64,000 nt of DNA from positions 310,001 to 374,000 of the forward strand of contig NZ_VZZZ01000004.1 of assembly GCF_009193265.1 (NCBI RefSeq). Direction: 5' to 3'. Positions 25,832 through 34,909 of this stretch are shown one piece after another. How positions within the stretch are numbered: the first letter of the stretch is position 1; every line of letters begins with the position of its first letter. Under the pieces are notes generated by a model that saw only the letters and a list, made by a program, of their open reading frames with translations, had not been told where the DNA came from and did not search any database. This DNA comes from Marinobacter changyiensis. GTDB taxonomy: Bacteria; Pseudomonadota; Gammaproteobacteria; Pseudomonadales; Oleiphilaceae. The translations under genes and the position numbers were made by a program.

Positions 25832-27469
25832 TCACTCCGACCTGGACCGTTTGGTATCAGAGCTAACGGTTTCGGCGGTGGACAACAGGGTTTCCGGATT
25901 CAGTAGCCGGTCCGGATCAAAGGTGTTGCAGAGGGCTCTGATCGCGAGCATACCCAGCTCACCTTTCTCCACCGGCAGGAAGGGCGCATGGTCCTTGCCG
26001 ACGCCATGCTGGTGGCTGATGGTGCCCCGATTCCGGACGATCACCTCAGAGGTGCTGTGTTTGAGGGCATGCCAGCGTTCCAGGGTCTCACCGTAGCTCC
26101 GGGCCACCCGAAAAACGTAGGTGGTGTAGATGCTGCACCCTTGGGGGTAAAGGTGGGACAGATGCGTGAAAACATGAACCCGCTCGCCGCTGTAGGCCAG
26201 TTGAGACTTCAAGTTGTGCTCCATGCGGTTCATCAGGTTGTCGACATTCTCCCAATCGGTTGCCGTCTCCAGGGTATCCACCGCGTAGCCCAGCTGCCAG
26301 AGAGCTTCCCGAAGATAGGGCATGGTGAAGCGCTTTTCCGCCCACTTCTTGCCCAGGTGGGTGCCGGTATAAACACCGTTGTGTGTGCCAGCAATTTTGC
26401 GAATTTCTCTCAGGGCTGCGCGGCACTGGGTCTGGGTGCCGGTCAGACCAAACGTCATCATGCATTTGCCGGCCTGGACGCCCCGCAGGCCAAGGAAACG
26501 CTCCAGCAGGGCGACGAGCCTGGGGTGGCCTGCCAGCGCCATCTGGGTCTCGGTTTCAGTCCCGTTGCTGAGTCGCAACATGGACAGCTGGGTCCGGTTC
26601 TGAACCGTCCGGCGGGCGGCCGTGCAGGCGGCTTCCCAGTGGGGAAAGAAAATTACATGGAAACTCTCCCTGGCAGGTAACGGTGTCACCCGCACCTTGA
26701 TCTCGGTCAGGAAGCCGACGCGACCCTCGGAGCCCATCACCATCTCCCGGATATCCGGCCCTGCACTGGAGGCCGGGAAGGTGGGAATGTCGAGGGTGCC
26801 CCGGAAGGTTTCGATTCTTCCACCTGCGAACAGTTGCTCGATACGACCGTAACGCAGGGACTGCTGGCCGCTGGAGCGACTGGCGACCCATCCGCCAAGG
26901 GTCGACAGCTCAAAGGATTGCGGATAATGCCCGAGGGTGTAGCCCTGGGCCCGGAGCTGGGACTCCACCAGAGGTCCCGGTGTGCCCGCTCCAAACGTTG
27001 CGATCTGGCTTATGGTATCCAGATCCATTAGTCGGTTCATGGCCCCCATGTCCACCGTCAGTACCGGTGTCCTACCGGCCAGCGGGTTGATATGACCGGC
27101 CACGCTGGTGCCGCCCCCATAGGGTATGAGGTGGACTTTATGGGCCTGTGCGTATTCCAGAAGGCTCCTCACATCGGAGCTGTCCTTTGGATGGGCAACG
27201 CCATCGGGGAACACATGGAAGTCGCCACTGCGCATGGCAAGCCAGTCGGGCAGGCTCTGGCCCCGGGCATGACGAATCCGATCGACCGCATCTGTCGATA
27301 TGAGCGGGTGTGGCCGCAGTCGGCTTGATGGTACTCGGGCCTGCACCGACTCCAGCGTGACGTCTGTCAGCGCCTGGGCAGAACCGATGCGGTCCGCGAG
27401 AAATTGTTTGCCTTGTGATGGCAATTCTAGATTGAACTGATCATCCCCCCAACCATTCCAGCGTCGCAT
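25832..27469 (-). CDS. FAD-binding oxidase, alkyl-dihydroxyacetonephosphate-synthase-like
   Basis: The 545-residue protein has the vanillyl-alcohol-oxidase FAD fold: VHLIPYGGGTSVAGH (pyrophosphate loop), MNRLMDLDTISQIATFGAGT, LGGWVASRSSGQQSLRYGRI, and the C-terminal GTISHQHGVGKDHAPFLP with conserved His residues. These match the AGPS branch, which replaces an acyl chain of acyl-DHAP with an alkyl chain. The match plus glpD and a kinase downstream suggest ether-glycerol metabolism, but simple D-lactate-type oxidases share the fold. AGGAG precedes the ATG, and a hairpin directly abuts it (see the separate entry). First gene of the operon. Confidence 0.87.
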   Translation of the reverse strand: MRRWNGWGDDQFNLELPSQGKQFLADRIGSAQALTDVTLESVQARVPSSRLRPHPLISTDAVDRIRHARGQSLPDWLAMRSGDFHVFPDGVAHPKDSSDVRSLLEYAQAHKVHLIPYGGGTSVAGHINPLAGRTPVLTVDMGAMNRLMDLDTISQIATFGAGTPGPLVESQLRAQGYTLGHYPQSFELSTLGGWVASRSSGQQSLRYGRIEQLFAGGRIETFRGTLDIPTFPASSAGPDIREMVMGSEGRVGFLTEIKVRVTPLPARESFHVIFFPHWEAACTAARRTVQNRTQLSMLRLSNGTETETQMALAGHPRLVALLERFLGLRGVQAGKCMMTFGLTGTQTQCRAALREIRKIAGTHNGVYTGTHLGKKWAEKRFTMPYLREALWQLGYAVDTLETATDWENVDNLMNRMEHNLKSQLAYSGERVHVFTHLSHLYPQGCSIYTTYVFRVARSYGETLERWHALKHSTSEVIVRNRGTISHQHGVGKDHAPFLPVEKGELGMLAIRALCNTFDPDRLLNPETLLSTAETVSSDTKRSRSE

Positions 27470-27481
27470 TCATTGTCTCCT

Positions 27482-27497
27482 GCCGGAAGTTTCCGGC
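27482..27497. promoter_or_regulatory. Inverted repeat abutting the Shine-Dalgarno of the AGPS-like gene
   Basis: GCCGGAA and TTCCGGC are perfect 7-base arms with two bases between. On the minus strand the hairpin ends exactly where the AGGAG of the AGPS-like gene begins. It could be an operator for the divergent promoter region or an mRNA hairpin near the start site. Confidence 0.4.
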
Positions 27498-27621
27498 CCA
27501 TAAGGCTCTGATTTTGTATTGAAACGATTGTAGCGGTGTTTTTGCCTGTTACAGTATCGGATTACGACAAGCCTGCTGACATATACCGACAGCATTTGAG
27601 GCAGCATTAAAAGGAGCACCC

Positions 27622-30600
27622 ATGGGCGACGCCCTTTCCAGCCAGGCCAACACCGGCTCGCTGCCGACCGGTTTCCAGGTCATCCATGCCAACCGGCTTG
27701 AAGATCTGCGGGCATTGACGGTGGAAGTAATCCGCCGTTTTCCCCTGGCGCCTCTGGATGATGAAGTGTTTCTGGTGCACTCCAACGGTATCGCGCAATG
27801 GCTCAAGCTGGCACTGGCGCGCGATGACGATGATCCTGTCCAGCCCGGAGTTGGCATCGCTGGGGGGATGACGTTTTCGCTGCCTTCCCGTTTTTTGTGG
27901 CAGGTCTACCGCAGCGTACTGGGCGAGGGCGCAGTTGCGACTCAATCCCCCTACGACAAGGATCGTCTGACCTGGCGGTTGTTGCGGTTGCTGCCCACCA
28001 TCAAGGACCGGCCAGTATTTGCGCCTCTGGCCCGCTTTCTCGCCGGGGAGGAGGGCGATCGCCGTCTCTATCAGCTGGCTGAGCGCATTGCTGACCTGTT
28101 TGACCAGTATCAGGTGTATCGGGCCGACTGGCTTGATGAGTGGGCCCAAGACCAGGACCACATTCTGGTGCGGAACGGCCAGACCCTGGAGCTCACCGGT
28201 GACCAGTGCTGGCAGCCGGAACTCTGGCGCCTGATCCAGGCCGACATCGGCGAGCACCTCGGTAGCGCCAGCCGCGCTGATGTCCATAACCACTTCATGA
28301 CGGAATCCGCCAGTCTGACGCCAGAACATCGACCCCCGGGCCTTCCGAAACGTCTCATTGTGTTCGGTGTGTCGTCGCTGCCACAGCAAACCTTGGAGGT
28401 GTTGAGCCGGCTCGGCCAGTGTGCCCAGGTACTGTTGTGCGTCCACAATCCCTGTCGCTACTACTGGGCGGATATCGTCGAGGATCGGGAACTGCTGCGG
28501 GCCGTTAACCGCCGTGGCGAGAAGCGGGGCTCCATGCCGGAGGTGCTGGATGAGAACAACCTGCACCTTTATGCCAACCCCTTGCTGGCCGCCTGGGGCA
28601 AGCAGGGCCGGGACTACATCCGTCTGCTGGACGAATACGATAACCAGGCCGGTTACGCGGGCTGGTTTGATCGAATCGATATCTTCGAGACTCCGTTCGA
28701 ATCTTCTGGCCAGCCAACTCTGCTGGAAGCGTTGCAGGATGACATTCTGGAGCTGCGACCTGTCAGTGAAGCTATCAAGGCTCAGCCAGCCGACTACCAC
28801 GGAGATACGTCGGTTGCTTTCCACATGGCGCACAGTGCCCAGCGGGAAGTGGAAGTGCTCCATGACCAGTTGCTGGCCGCCTTCAGTGCTGATGCCGAGC
28901 TCAAGCCCCAGGATATTATCGTCATGGTGCCGGACATCAACGCCTATGCCCCGCACATTCAGGCGGTGTTCGGCCAGCTTGAGCACAGTGATGACCGGTA
29001 CATTCCTTACACCATCTCGGACCAGGGCCAGCGTCACCAGGTGCCGGTGCTGGTGGCACTGGAGACGCTGCTGAGCTTGCCGGAATCGCGTCTGGCGGTC
29101 AGTGATTTGCTGGACCTGCTGGATGTGCCGGCGGTCCGGGAGCGGTTTGGCGTGCAGCAGGACGACCTGCCGCAGCTCCACGACTGGATTCGCGGCGCCA
29201 ATATCCGTTGGGGGCTGGATGCACAGCAGCGTGAGGCGTTGGATCTGCCTGCAGGCATGAGCCAGAACACCTGGCTCTTCGGTTTGCAGCGGATGCTGCT
29301 GGGATATGCCGTGGGCGACGGCGAAGCCTGGCAGGGGATCGAACCCTACAGCGAGGTGGGCGGTCTGGAAAGCCGCCTGGCAGGTTCGTTGGAGGAGTTG
29401 GTGCGGCGCCTTGATCGGCACTGGCAGAGCCTGTCCGGCCGCAAGACGCCGGACCAGTGGGTAAAGGCGTTGAATGAATTGAAGCAGGATTTTATCAGCG
29501 CAACCGAATTATCCGATGGCCTGGTGATCAGTCGTCTGGACCAGGTGGTGGAAGACTGGGTGGAAGCCTGCCGGGACGGTGGTCTGGAAGATACCGAGCT
29601 GCCGCTGTCGATTGTGCGGGAAGTCTGGTTGGGCGAACTCGATCAGGGCGGCCTCAGCCAGCGCTTCCTGGCGGGAAAAGTCAATTTCGCAACCCTGATG
29701 CCCATGCGTGCGATCCCGTTCCGGCAGGTATGTCTGCTTGGCATGAACGATGGTGATTACCCCCGTAGCCAACCGCCGATGGATTTTGACCTGATGGCCC
29801 GTGACTACCGCCCGGGCGATCGCTCGCGCCGGGAAGATGACCGGTATCTGTTCCTGGAAGCTTTGTTGTCTGCTAGAAAAAGCCTTTATATCAGCTGGAT
29901 AGGGCGTAGTATTAATGACAATTCTGAACGTCCGCCGTCGGTGTTGGTGGCGCAGTTACGGGACCACCTCGACACCATTCGGCCTATTGATCAGGCTGGG
30001 GAAGAGGATCAGCTCTCCCATCGCCTGAGCACTGAACACCCGCTGCAACCGTTCAGCCCGGTCTATTTCCAGGGTTCCGATGACCGGCGCCTGTTTACCT
30101 TTGCGCGGGAATGGCGGGAAGCCCATGGGGCCGAAAATGAAGAGGGCGCGGATGAATTCCTCATGACAGCCCTGACACATCTGCCAGAAGGGCTGTTCGA
30201 GGAGCCTCTGAATCTGGCTATTCTCGGCGGCTTCCTGCGCAGCCCAGTGGATACTTTTTTCCGGCAACGCCTCGGTGTGTATTTTGATCAACCGCTGGCA
30301 GGCGCCGAAGACGAGGAGCCTTTCGTGCTTGATGGTCTTGAGAACTGGGCCCTGAACGATGAGTTGGTGCGCCATGTGATCGCCGGTCCGGAGTCAGAAG
30401 CAGAGACCGCGGATCTGGATGCGCGGCTGGAGGCCTGGATAGCCCGGCAGGCGGCCAGGGGAGCTCTGGCTCAGGGCGGTCTTGGCAAGCTTCAGCAACG
30501 CCGCCTGAAAAAAGACCTGCCGGAGTTATCCGAACGTTATCAGCAACTCATGGCTATCTATTCAAGTGCTTTGGAGCTAGAGCTGGTGTCACTGGAGCGA

Positions 30601-31161
30601 CCTTTTGGCGAGCATCTGCTGCGGCTGGAAGACTGGCTCGGCAATCTGCGCCAGAATAATGCCGGAGATCGGGCACTGATATTCCTGCAAAGCAGTGGGC
30701 TTACCACAGCCAAGAATCAGTATAAGTGGACCAATTTCCTGCGCCCCTGGATTGCTCACCTGGCCGCCAATGCCATGGACGAACTGCCCATTACCACCCA
30801 TGTGTTGAGCAAGGCCGGGGACGTCTCGTTCCATCCCTATTCCCGAGCCGAAGCGGAAGCATACCTTGGGCAGATTATGGCGGCCTGGGTCGATGCCATG
30901 AATCTACCGTTGCCGGTGGCCCCGAAGACGGCATTTGCCTACCTCGACTCGCTTCGCAAGGCAGGGGAAGACAAAGCTTTGGACAAAGCTCGTGCAGCCT
31001 ATGAAAGCGGTTATCAGTTCACCGGCGAAGGGGATGAAACCCCCGGCCTGCAACGGGCGTATCCGGACTTTGATGCCCTGGTGGCCAGCGACCGATTTAA
31101 TCACTGGGTCGATCAGCTCTACAAGCCTTTGTGGCAAAACATAAAGCAGGAGGGCGAATAG
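27622..31161 (+). CDS. recC: Exonuclease V subunit RecC
   Basis: At 1179 residues this is RecC, the Chi-recognition subunit of RecBCD, which processes double-strand breaks for recombination and degrades linear foreign DNA. It has the N-terminal inactive helicase-like fold (FLVHSNGIAQWLK; AGGMTFSLPSRFLWQ) and the conserved MRAIPFRQVCLLGMNDGDYPR and FLEALLSARKSLYISWIGR blocks. AAAGGAG precedes the ATG at good spacing. It is followed by recB after one base and recD overlaps recB, so all three form one operon in the order C-B-D, as in pseudomonads. Confidence 0.95.
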   Translation: MGDALSSQANTGSLPTGFQVIHANRLEDLRALTVEVIRRFPLAPLDDEVFLVHSNGIAQWLKLALARDDDDPVQPGVGIAGGMTFSLPSRFLWQVYRSVLGEGAVATQSPYDKDRLTWRLLRLLPTIKDRPVFAPLARFLAGEEGDRRLYQLAERIADLFDQYQVYRADWLDEWAQDQDHILVRNGQTLELTGDQCWQPELWRLIQADIGEHLGSASRADVHNHFMTESASLTPEHRPPGLPKRLIVFGVSSLPQQTLEVLSRLGQCAQVLLCVHNPCRYYWADIVEDRELLRAVNRRGEKRGSMPEVLDENNLHLYANPLLAAWGKQGRDYIRLLDEYDNQAGYAGWFDRIDIFETPFESSGQPTLLEALQDDILELRPVSEAIKAQPADYHGDTSVAFHMAHSAQREVEVLHDQLLAAFSADAELKPQDIIVMVPDINAYAPHIQAVFGQLEHSDDRYIPYTISDQGQRHQVPVLVALETLLSLPESRLAVSDLLDLLDVPAVRERFGVQQDDLPQLHDWIRGANIRWGLDAQQREALDLPAGMSQNTWLFGLQRMLLGYAVGDGEAWQGIEPYSEVGGLESRLAGSLEELVRRLDRHWQSLSGRKTPDQWVKALNELKQDFISATELSDGLVISRLDQVVEDWVEACRDGGLEDTELPLSIVREVWLGELDQGGLSQRFLAGKVNFATLMPMRAIPFRQVCLLGMNDGDYPRSQPPMDFDLMARDYRPGDRSRREDDRYLFLEALLSARKSLYISWIGRSINDNSERPPSVLVAQLRDHLDTIRPIDQAGEEDQLSHRLSTEHPLQPFSPVYFQGSDDRRLFTFAREWREAHGAENEEGADEFLMTALTHLPEGLFEEPLNLAILGGFLRSPVDTFFRQRLGVYFDQPLAGAEDEEPFVLDGLENWALNDELVRHVIAGPESEAETADLDARLEAWIARQAARGALAQGGLGKLQQRRLKKDLPELSERYQQLMAIYSSALELELVSLERPFGEHLLRLEDWLGNLRQNNAGDRALIFLQSSGLTTAKNQYKWTNFLRPWIAHLAANAMDELPITTHVLSKAGDVSFHPYSRAEAEAYLGQIMAAWVDAMNLPLPVAPKTAFAYLDSLRKAGEDKALDKARAAYESGYQFTGEGDETPGLQRAYPDFDALVASDRFNHWVDQLYKPLWQNIKQEGE

Positions 31162-31162
31162 C

Positions 31163-34100
31163 ATGGCGAGCAATCAAAGCCTTGATCCGCTGACGTTCCC
31201 CCTGCAGGGCAGCAGACTGATCGAAGCCAGTGCCGGTACCGGCAAGACCTTCACCATCGCCTTGCTTTACGTTCGGCTGGTGCTAGGTCACGGGGATATT
31301 GCCCAAACCGGTCGCAGGCTGACACCGCGGGATATCCTGGTGGTCACCTTTACCGAAGCCGCCACCAAGGAACTCCGGGACAGAATTCGCAAGCGACTGA
31401 CCGAGGCTGCGGCTGCCTTCCGTGTTGGTCCTGAAGCGATTGGTAGTGATGCCGACGGGCAGGACCCGCTGTTGCAGCTACGGGGCGAGTATTCGCCGGA
31501 GCAATGGCCCGCTCAGGCGCGTCTGTTGCAACTGGCGGCGGAATCCATGGACGAAGCGGCCGTCCATACCATCCACGGCTGGTGTAACCGGATGCTGAAA
31601 GAGCACGCCTTCGATAGCGGCGGGTTGTTCAACCAGAACCTGGAGACTGATCAGAGTGAATTGCTGGGGCAGGTGGTCCGGGATTACTGGCGCACCTTTG
31701 TCACACCTCTGCATGAGGATACCGTTGAAGCCTACCTCAGCGCGGTAAAATCCCCCGACGACCTGCAGGGCAAACTCAAGTCGCTGCTTAAACTGCAAGC
31801 CAACCTGACCGGGGGCGAGGAGGCTCCCGATGCATTGCTTAACAAACTGGTGGCTGAGCGTCGGCGGGTATTCGACCGCATCCACCCGGGGTTGCCGTCA
31901 CAGGCCGCCGACTTTCTGGATCTCTGTCAGCAGGCCCAGGCAAAGAAAGCCTTTGACGGTCGCAAGCTCAGGCTTCCGACTCTCCAGGGCTGGCTGGACA
32001 CGCTACTGGCGTGGACCGAAACCGATTCCATGGACCCGCCGCCGCTAACAGACGCTGCCTGGAATCGCTTGTCCGCCGCTGGCATCGGGGAGGCCTGGAA
32101 AGCCGAGCCGGCGCCGACAGATCATCCGCTCATCGCCGCAGTCACCGAGCTGAATAATCAGCGCCTGGTGCCGGTGCCGGAACAGGCTTTACTGGTGCAT
32201 GGGACGCACTGGGTGGCCCGGCGCATGGAGCAGGAAAAGCAGCGCCGTGCCGAGCTCGGCTTTGACGACCTGCTGACCCGCCTGGACACCGCACTGCAGG
32301 GAGAGGGTGGCGAACATCTGGCTGACACCATCCGCCAGCAGTTTCCAATGGCGATGATTGACGAGTTTCAGGACACCGATCCGGTTCAATACCGGATATT
32401 TGATAGCATTTACAAGGTTAAAGAGAACCGGCCGGATACCGGCTTCTTTATGATCGGCGACCCCAAGCAGGCGATCTACGCCTTCCGGGGGGCGGATATC
32501 TATACCTATCTGCAGGCCCGGCAAGCGACCGCCGGGCGGCATGTCACTCTCCCCAGGAACTTTCGCTCCTCCCATGCCATGGTGCAGGCGGCCAATCAGG
32601 TGTTCAGCCATGGCGACACCACCCGGCCAGAAGGTGCATTTCTGTTCCGCAGCCCTGAGCAAGCCGGAACAGACGCAGAGAATCCGTTGCCGTTTGTGGC
32701 AGTTGACGCCAAAGGCCGGAAAGAAACTCTTGTTCTACCTGACAGCGGCGACGGCTTTGAGCTGCCGGCCATGAGCTTCTGGACGTACGGCAATAAAGCT
32801 AAAAAAGACGATGTGAATAGCGCAGTGGCCGAAGCTTGTGCCAGCGAAATTGTGCGCTTGCTGAACCTCGGAATACAGAGTAAAGCGGGCTTCAGAGATG
32901 AGGCCGGGAATTTTCAACCGCTGCAATCCTCCGATATTGCAGTGCTGGTAAACAAGGGTGCCGAAGCGCAGGCAGTGCGGGCGGCTCTCAGTACACGGGG
33001 CGTAAAGAGTGTTTATCTGTCGGATCGGGGCTCGGTGCTGCAAACCCTGCAAGCGACAGATCTGCTTCATTGGCTGTCTGCCTGCGCGGAGCCGGAGAGG
33101 GATCGTCTGGTTCGCACGGCGCTGGCCACCAGCACGCTCAGCCTGAGCTGGCAGCGACTGGATCATCTGCGCAGTAATGAGTTGGCGTGGGAAGATGAAA
33201 TCGAACGTTTCCGGGGTTTGCGCCAGATCTGGCAGGCTCAGGGTGTGCTGGCGATGATTCGCCGTATCCTGACCGACCTTGACGTGCCTGCGCGGTTACT
33301 GCATCAGGGCGGTGGCGAACGGGAGCTGACCGATGTGTTGCATATCGCCGAGCTGCTGCAGCAGGAGAGTCAGCAGGTGGATGGCGAGCAGGCACTTATC
33401 CGCCGGCTGGCAGAGATGATTGCAGACGCCAGCAAGGAAACCGACGCCATGCAGGTGAGACTGGAAAGTGATGCAGATCTTGTCCAGGTGGTGACAGTGC
33501 ACAAGTCCAAGGGCCTGGAATACCCCCTGGTTTTTCTGCCGTTTGCAACCAGCTGCCGGCCCGCCAACAAGAAGGACAAAACTGTCTCGTGGCACGATGA
33601 GCGCGGCCACTTGCAGGTAACCTTTGATCCGGACGAGGACACTTTGGCCCGGGCAGATCGGGAGCGTCTGGGGGAAGATATCCGCAAACTCTATGTGGCG
33701 CTGACCAGAGCCCGTTACGCCACCTGGGTGGGCGCCTGTGATATCGGCGGCGACGAGCAACGCAGTGCACTGGGCTATCTGGCGGGTCTCGACGGCCAAT
33801 CATCCGTGGCAGAGGGCCTCCAGAAAATGGTGGCAGGCTCGTCGGTCATGACCGTGACCGAACTGCCAGTAGCCACAAGTGAACGTTATACGCCACCGCC
33901 AGTTGCTCACCTTGGTGAAGCTCGCCTTCCGGAGCGAAGGGCCAGGGAGGACTGGTGGATCGCCAGCTACTCTGCTATCCGCTACAACATCAGTTTGCCT
34001 TTATCCAGCATGCCGCCGGGCAATCTGGAGGCCGAAACCCCGGCCGCAGAGCGTCGTTATGAAGAGGGTGAGGCAGACCGGACCCAAGACCAGCCAGTCC

Positions 34101-34909
34101 TGAAGCGACCGGCTGAAACCGAGCGCCGTATTCACGGCTTTTATCGTGGTGCCGGTCCGGGGACCTTTCTGCACGGCATTCTGGAGTGGCGAAACCGGGC
34201 GGGCTTTGGGCTGTCCCCGGAGCATCAGCAGGATTTTCTCGGCATCCTTGAGAAACGTTGCGCAGCCTGGGGCTGGGAAGCCTGGGCCCGACCTCTGGCT
34301 AACTGGACCGAAGATTTTGTCCAGCGAGAGTTGCCGTTGCCGGTTCAACCCGATGGCTGCCAGCCGCGGGTTGCCCTTGCGGCTCTGACTCAGGCCATCC
34401 CAGAGCTGGAATTCTGGTTTGCCAGCAGCGGAGTGACGACCCGGGCGCTGGATGCGCTGGTTACCCGCCACACGCTGCGGGAGTTCGATGCCCTCGAAGA
34501 TACCTCGAGGCCTGCAGCCGATGACATGACTATCAATGGCATGCTGAAAGGCTTTATCGACCTGGTATTTGAACACGAGGGGCGCTATTACGTGGCGGAC
34601 TACAAGTCCAATTACATCGGACCGACTGACGAGGATTATACGCCCGCGGCCATGGCCCGGGTCGTCAGCGAGAAGCGCTATGACCTGCAGTACGCGCTTT
34701 ATTTGCTCGCACTCCACCGCCTGCTCAAATCACGCTTGCCGGATTACGATTACGACCACCATGTGGGCGGGGCGGTATATCTGTTCTTGCGGGGCAACGG
34801 CTCCGAAAGCGCGGGTGTTCACCTGGACCGGCCGGGCAGGGAGCTGATCGAAGCGCTGGATCAACTGTTCAGAAATGCCGTTCTTACAGAGCCGGAGATG
34901 GTCGTATGA
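31163..34909 (+). CDS. recB: Exonuclease V subunit RecB (helicase-nuclease)
   Basis: The 1248-residue protein starts with the UvrD-type Walker A ASAGTGKTF (about 22-30); DEFQDTDPVQY is the Walker B motif, GDPKQAIYAFRGAD motif III, and VHKSKGLEYPLVF motif V. The nuclease domain near the C-terminus reads GFIDLVFEHEGRYYVADYKSN (around 1129-1149), with the Asp, Asp and Lys of the active site. RecB unwinds 3'-5' and supplies the nuclease activity and RecA loading. It shares one operon with recC and recD; its end overlaps the recD start by 4 bases (ATGA). Confidence 0.95.
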   Translation: MASNQSLDPLTFPLQGSRLIEASAGTGKTFTIALLYVRLVLGHGDIAQTGRRLTPRDILVVTFTEAATKELRDRIRKRLTEAAAAFRVGPEAIGSDADGQDPLLQLRGEYSPEQWPAQARLLQLAAESMDEAAVHTIHGWCNRMLKEHAFDSGGLFNQNLETDQSELLGQVVRDYWRTFVTPLHEDTVEAYLSAVKSPDDLQGKLKSLLKLQANLTGGEEAPDALLNKLVAERRRVFDRIHPGLPSQAADFLDLCQQAQAKKAFDGRKLRLPTLQGWLDTLLAWTETDSMDPPPLTDAAWNRLSAAGIGEAWKAEPAPTDHPLIAAVTELNNQRLVPVPEQALLVHGTHWVARRMEQEKQRRAELGFDDLLTRLDTALQGEGGEHLADTIRQQFPMAMIDEFQDTDPVQYRIFDSIYKVKENRPDTGFFMIGDPKQAIYAFRGADIYTYLQARQATAGRHVTLPRNFRSSHAMVQAANQVFSHGDTTRPEGAFLFRSPEQAGTDAENPLPFVAVDAKGRKETLVLPDSGDGFELPAMSFWTYGNKAKKDDVNSAVAEACASEIVRLLNLGIQSKAGFRDEAGNFQPLQSSDIAVLVNKGAEAQAVRAALSTRGVKSVYLSDRGSVLQTLQATDLLHWLSACAEPERDRLVRTALATSTLSLSWQRLDHLRSNELAWEDEIERFRGLRQIWQAQGVLAMIRRILTDLDVPARLLHQGGGERELTDVLHIAELLQQESQQVDGEQALIRRLAEMIADASKETDAMQVRLESDADLVQVVTVHKSKGLEYPLVFLPFATSCRPANKKDKTVSWHDERGHLQVTFDPDEDTLARADRERLGEDIRKLYVALTRARYATWVGACDIGGDEQRSALGYLAGLDGQSSVAEGLQKMVAGSSVMTVTELPVATSERYTPPPVAHLGEARLPERRAREDWWIASYSAIRYNISLPLSSMPPGNLEAETPAAERRYEEGEADRTQDQPVLKRPAETERRIHGFYRGAGPGTFLHGILEWRNRAGFGLSPEHQQDFLGILEKRCAAWGWEAWARPLANWTEDFVQRELPLPVQPDGCQPRVALAALTQAIPELEFWFASSGVTTRALDALVTRHTLREFDALEDTSRPAADDMTINGMLKGFIDLVFEHEGRYYVADYKSNYIGPTDEDYTPAAMARVVSEKRYDLQYALYLLALHRLLKSRLPDYDYDHHVGGAVYLFLRGNGSESAGVHLDRPGRELIEALDQLFRNAVLTEPEMVV

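Noticed and set aside
27607..29421. A 604-codon open frame on the minus strand opposite recC
   Set aside because: It is the shadow of a GC-rich real gene: it has no family motif, no good ribosome site and lies wholly inside recC.
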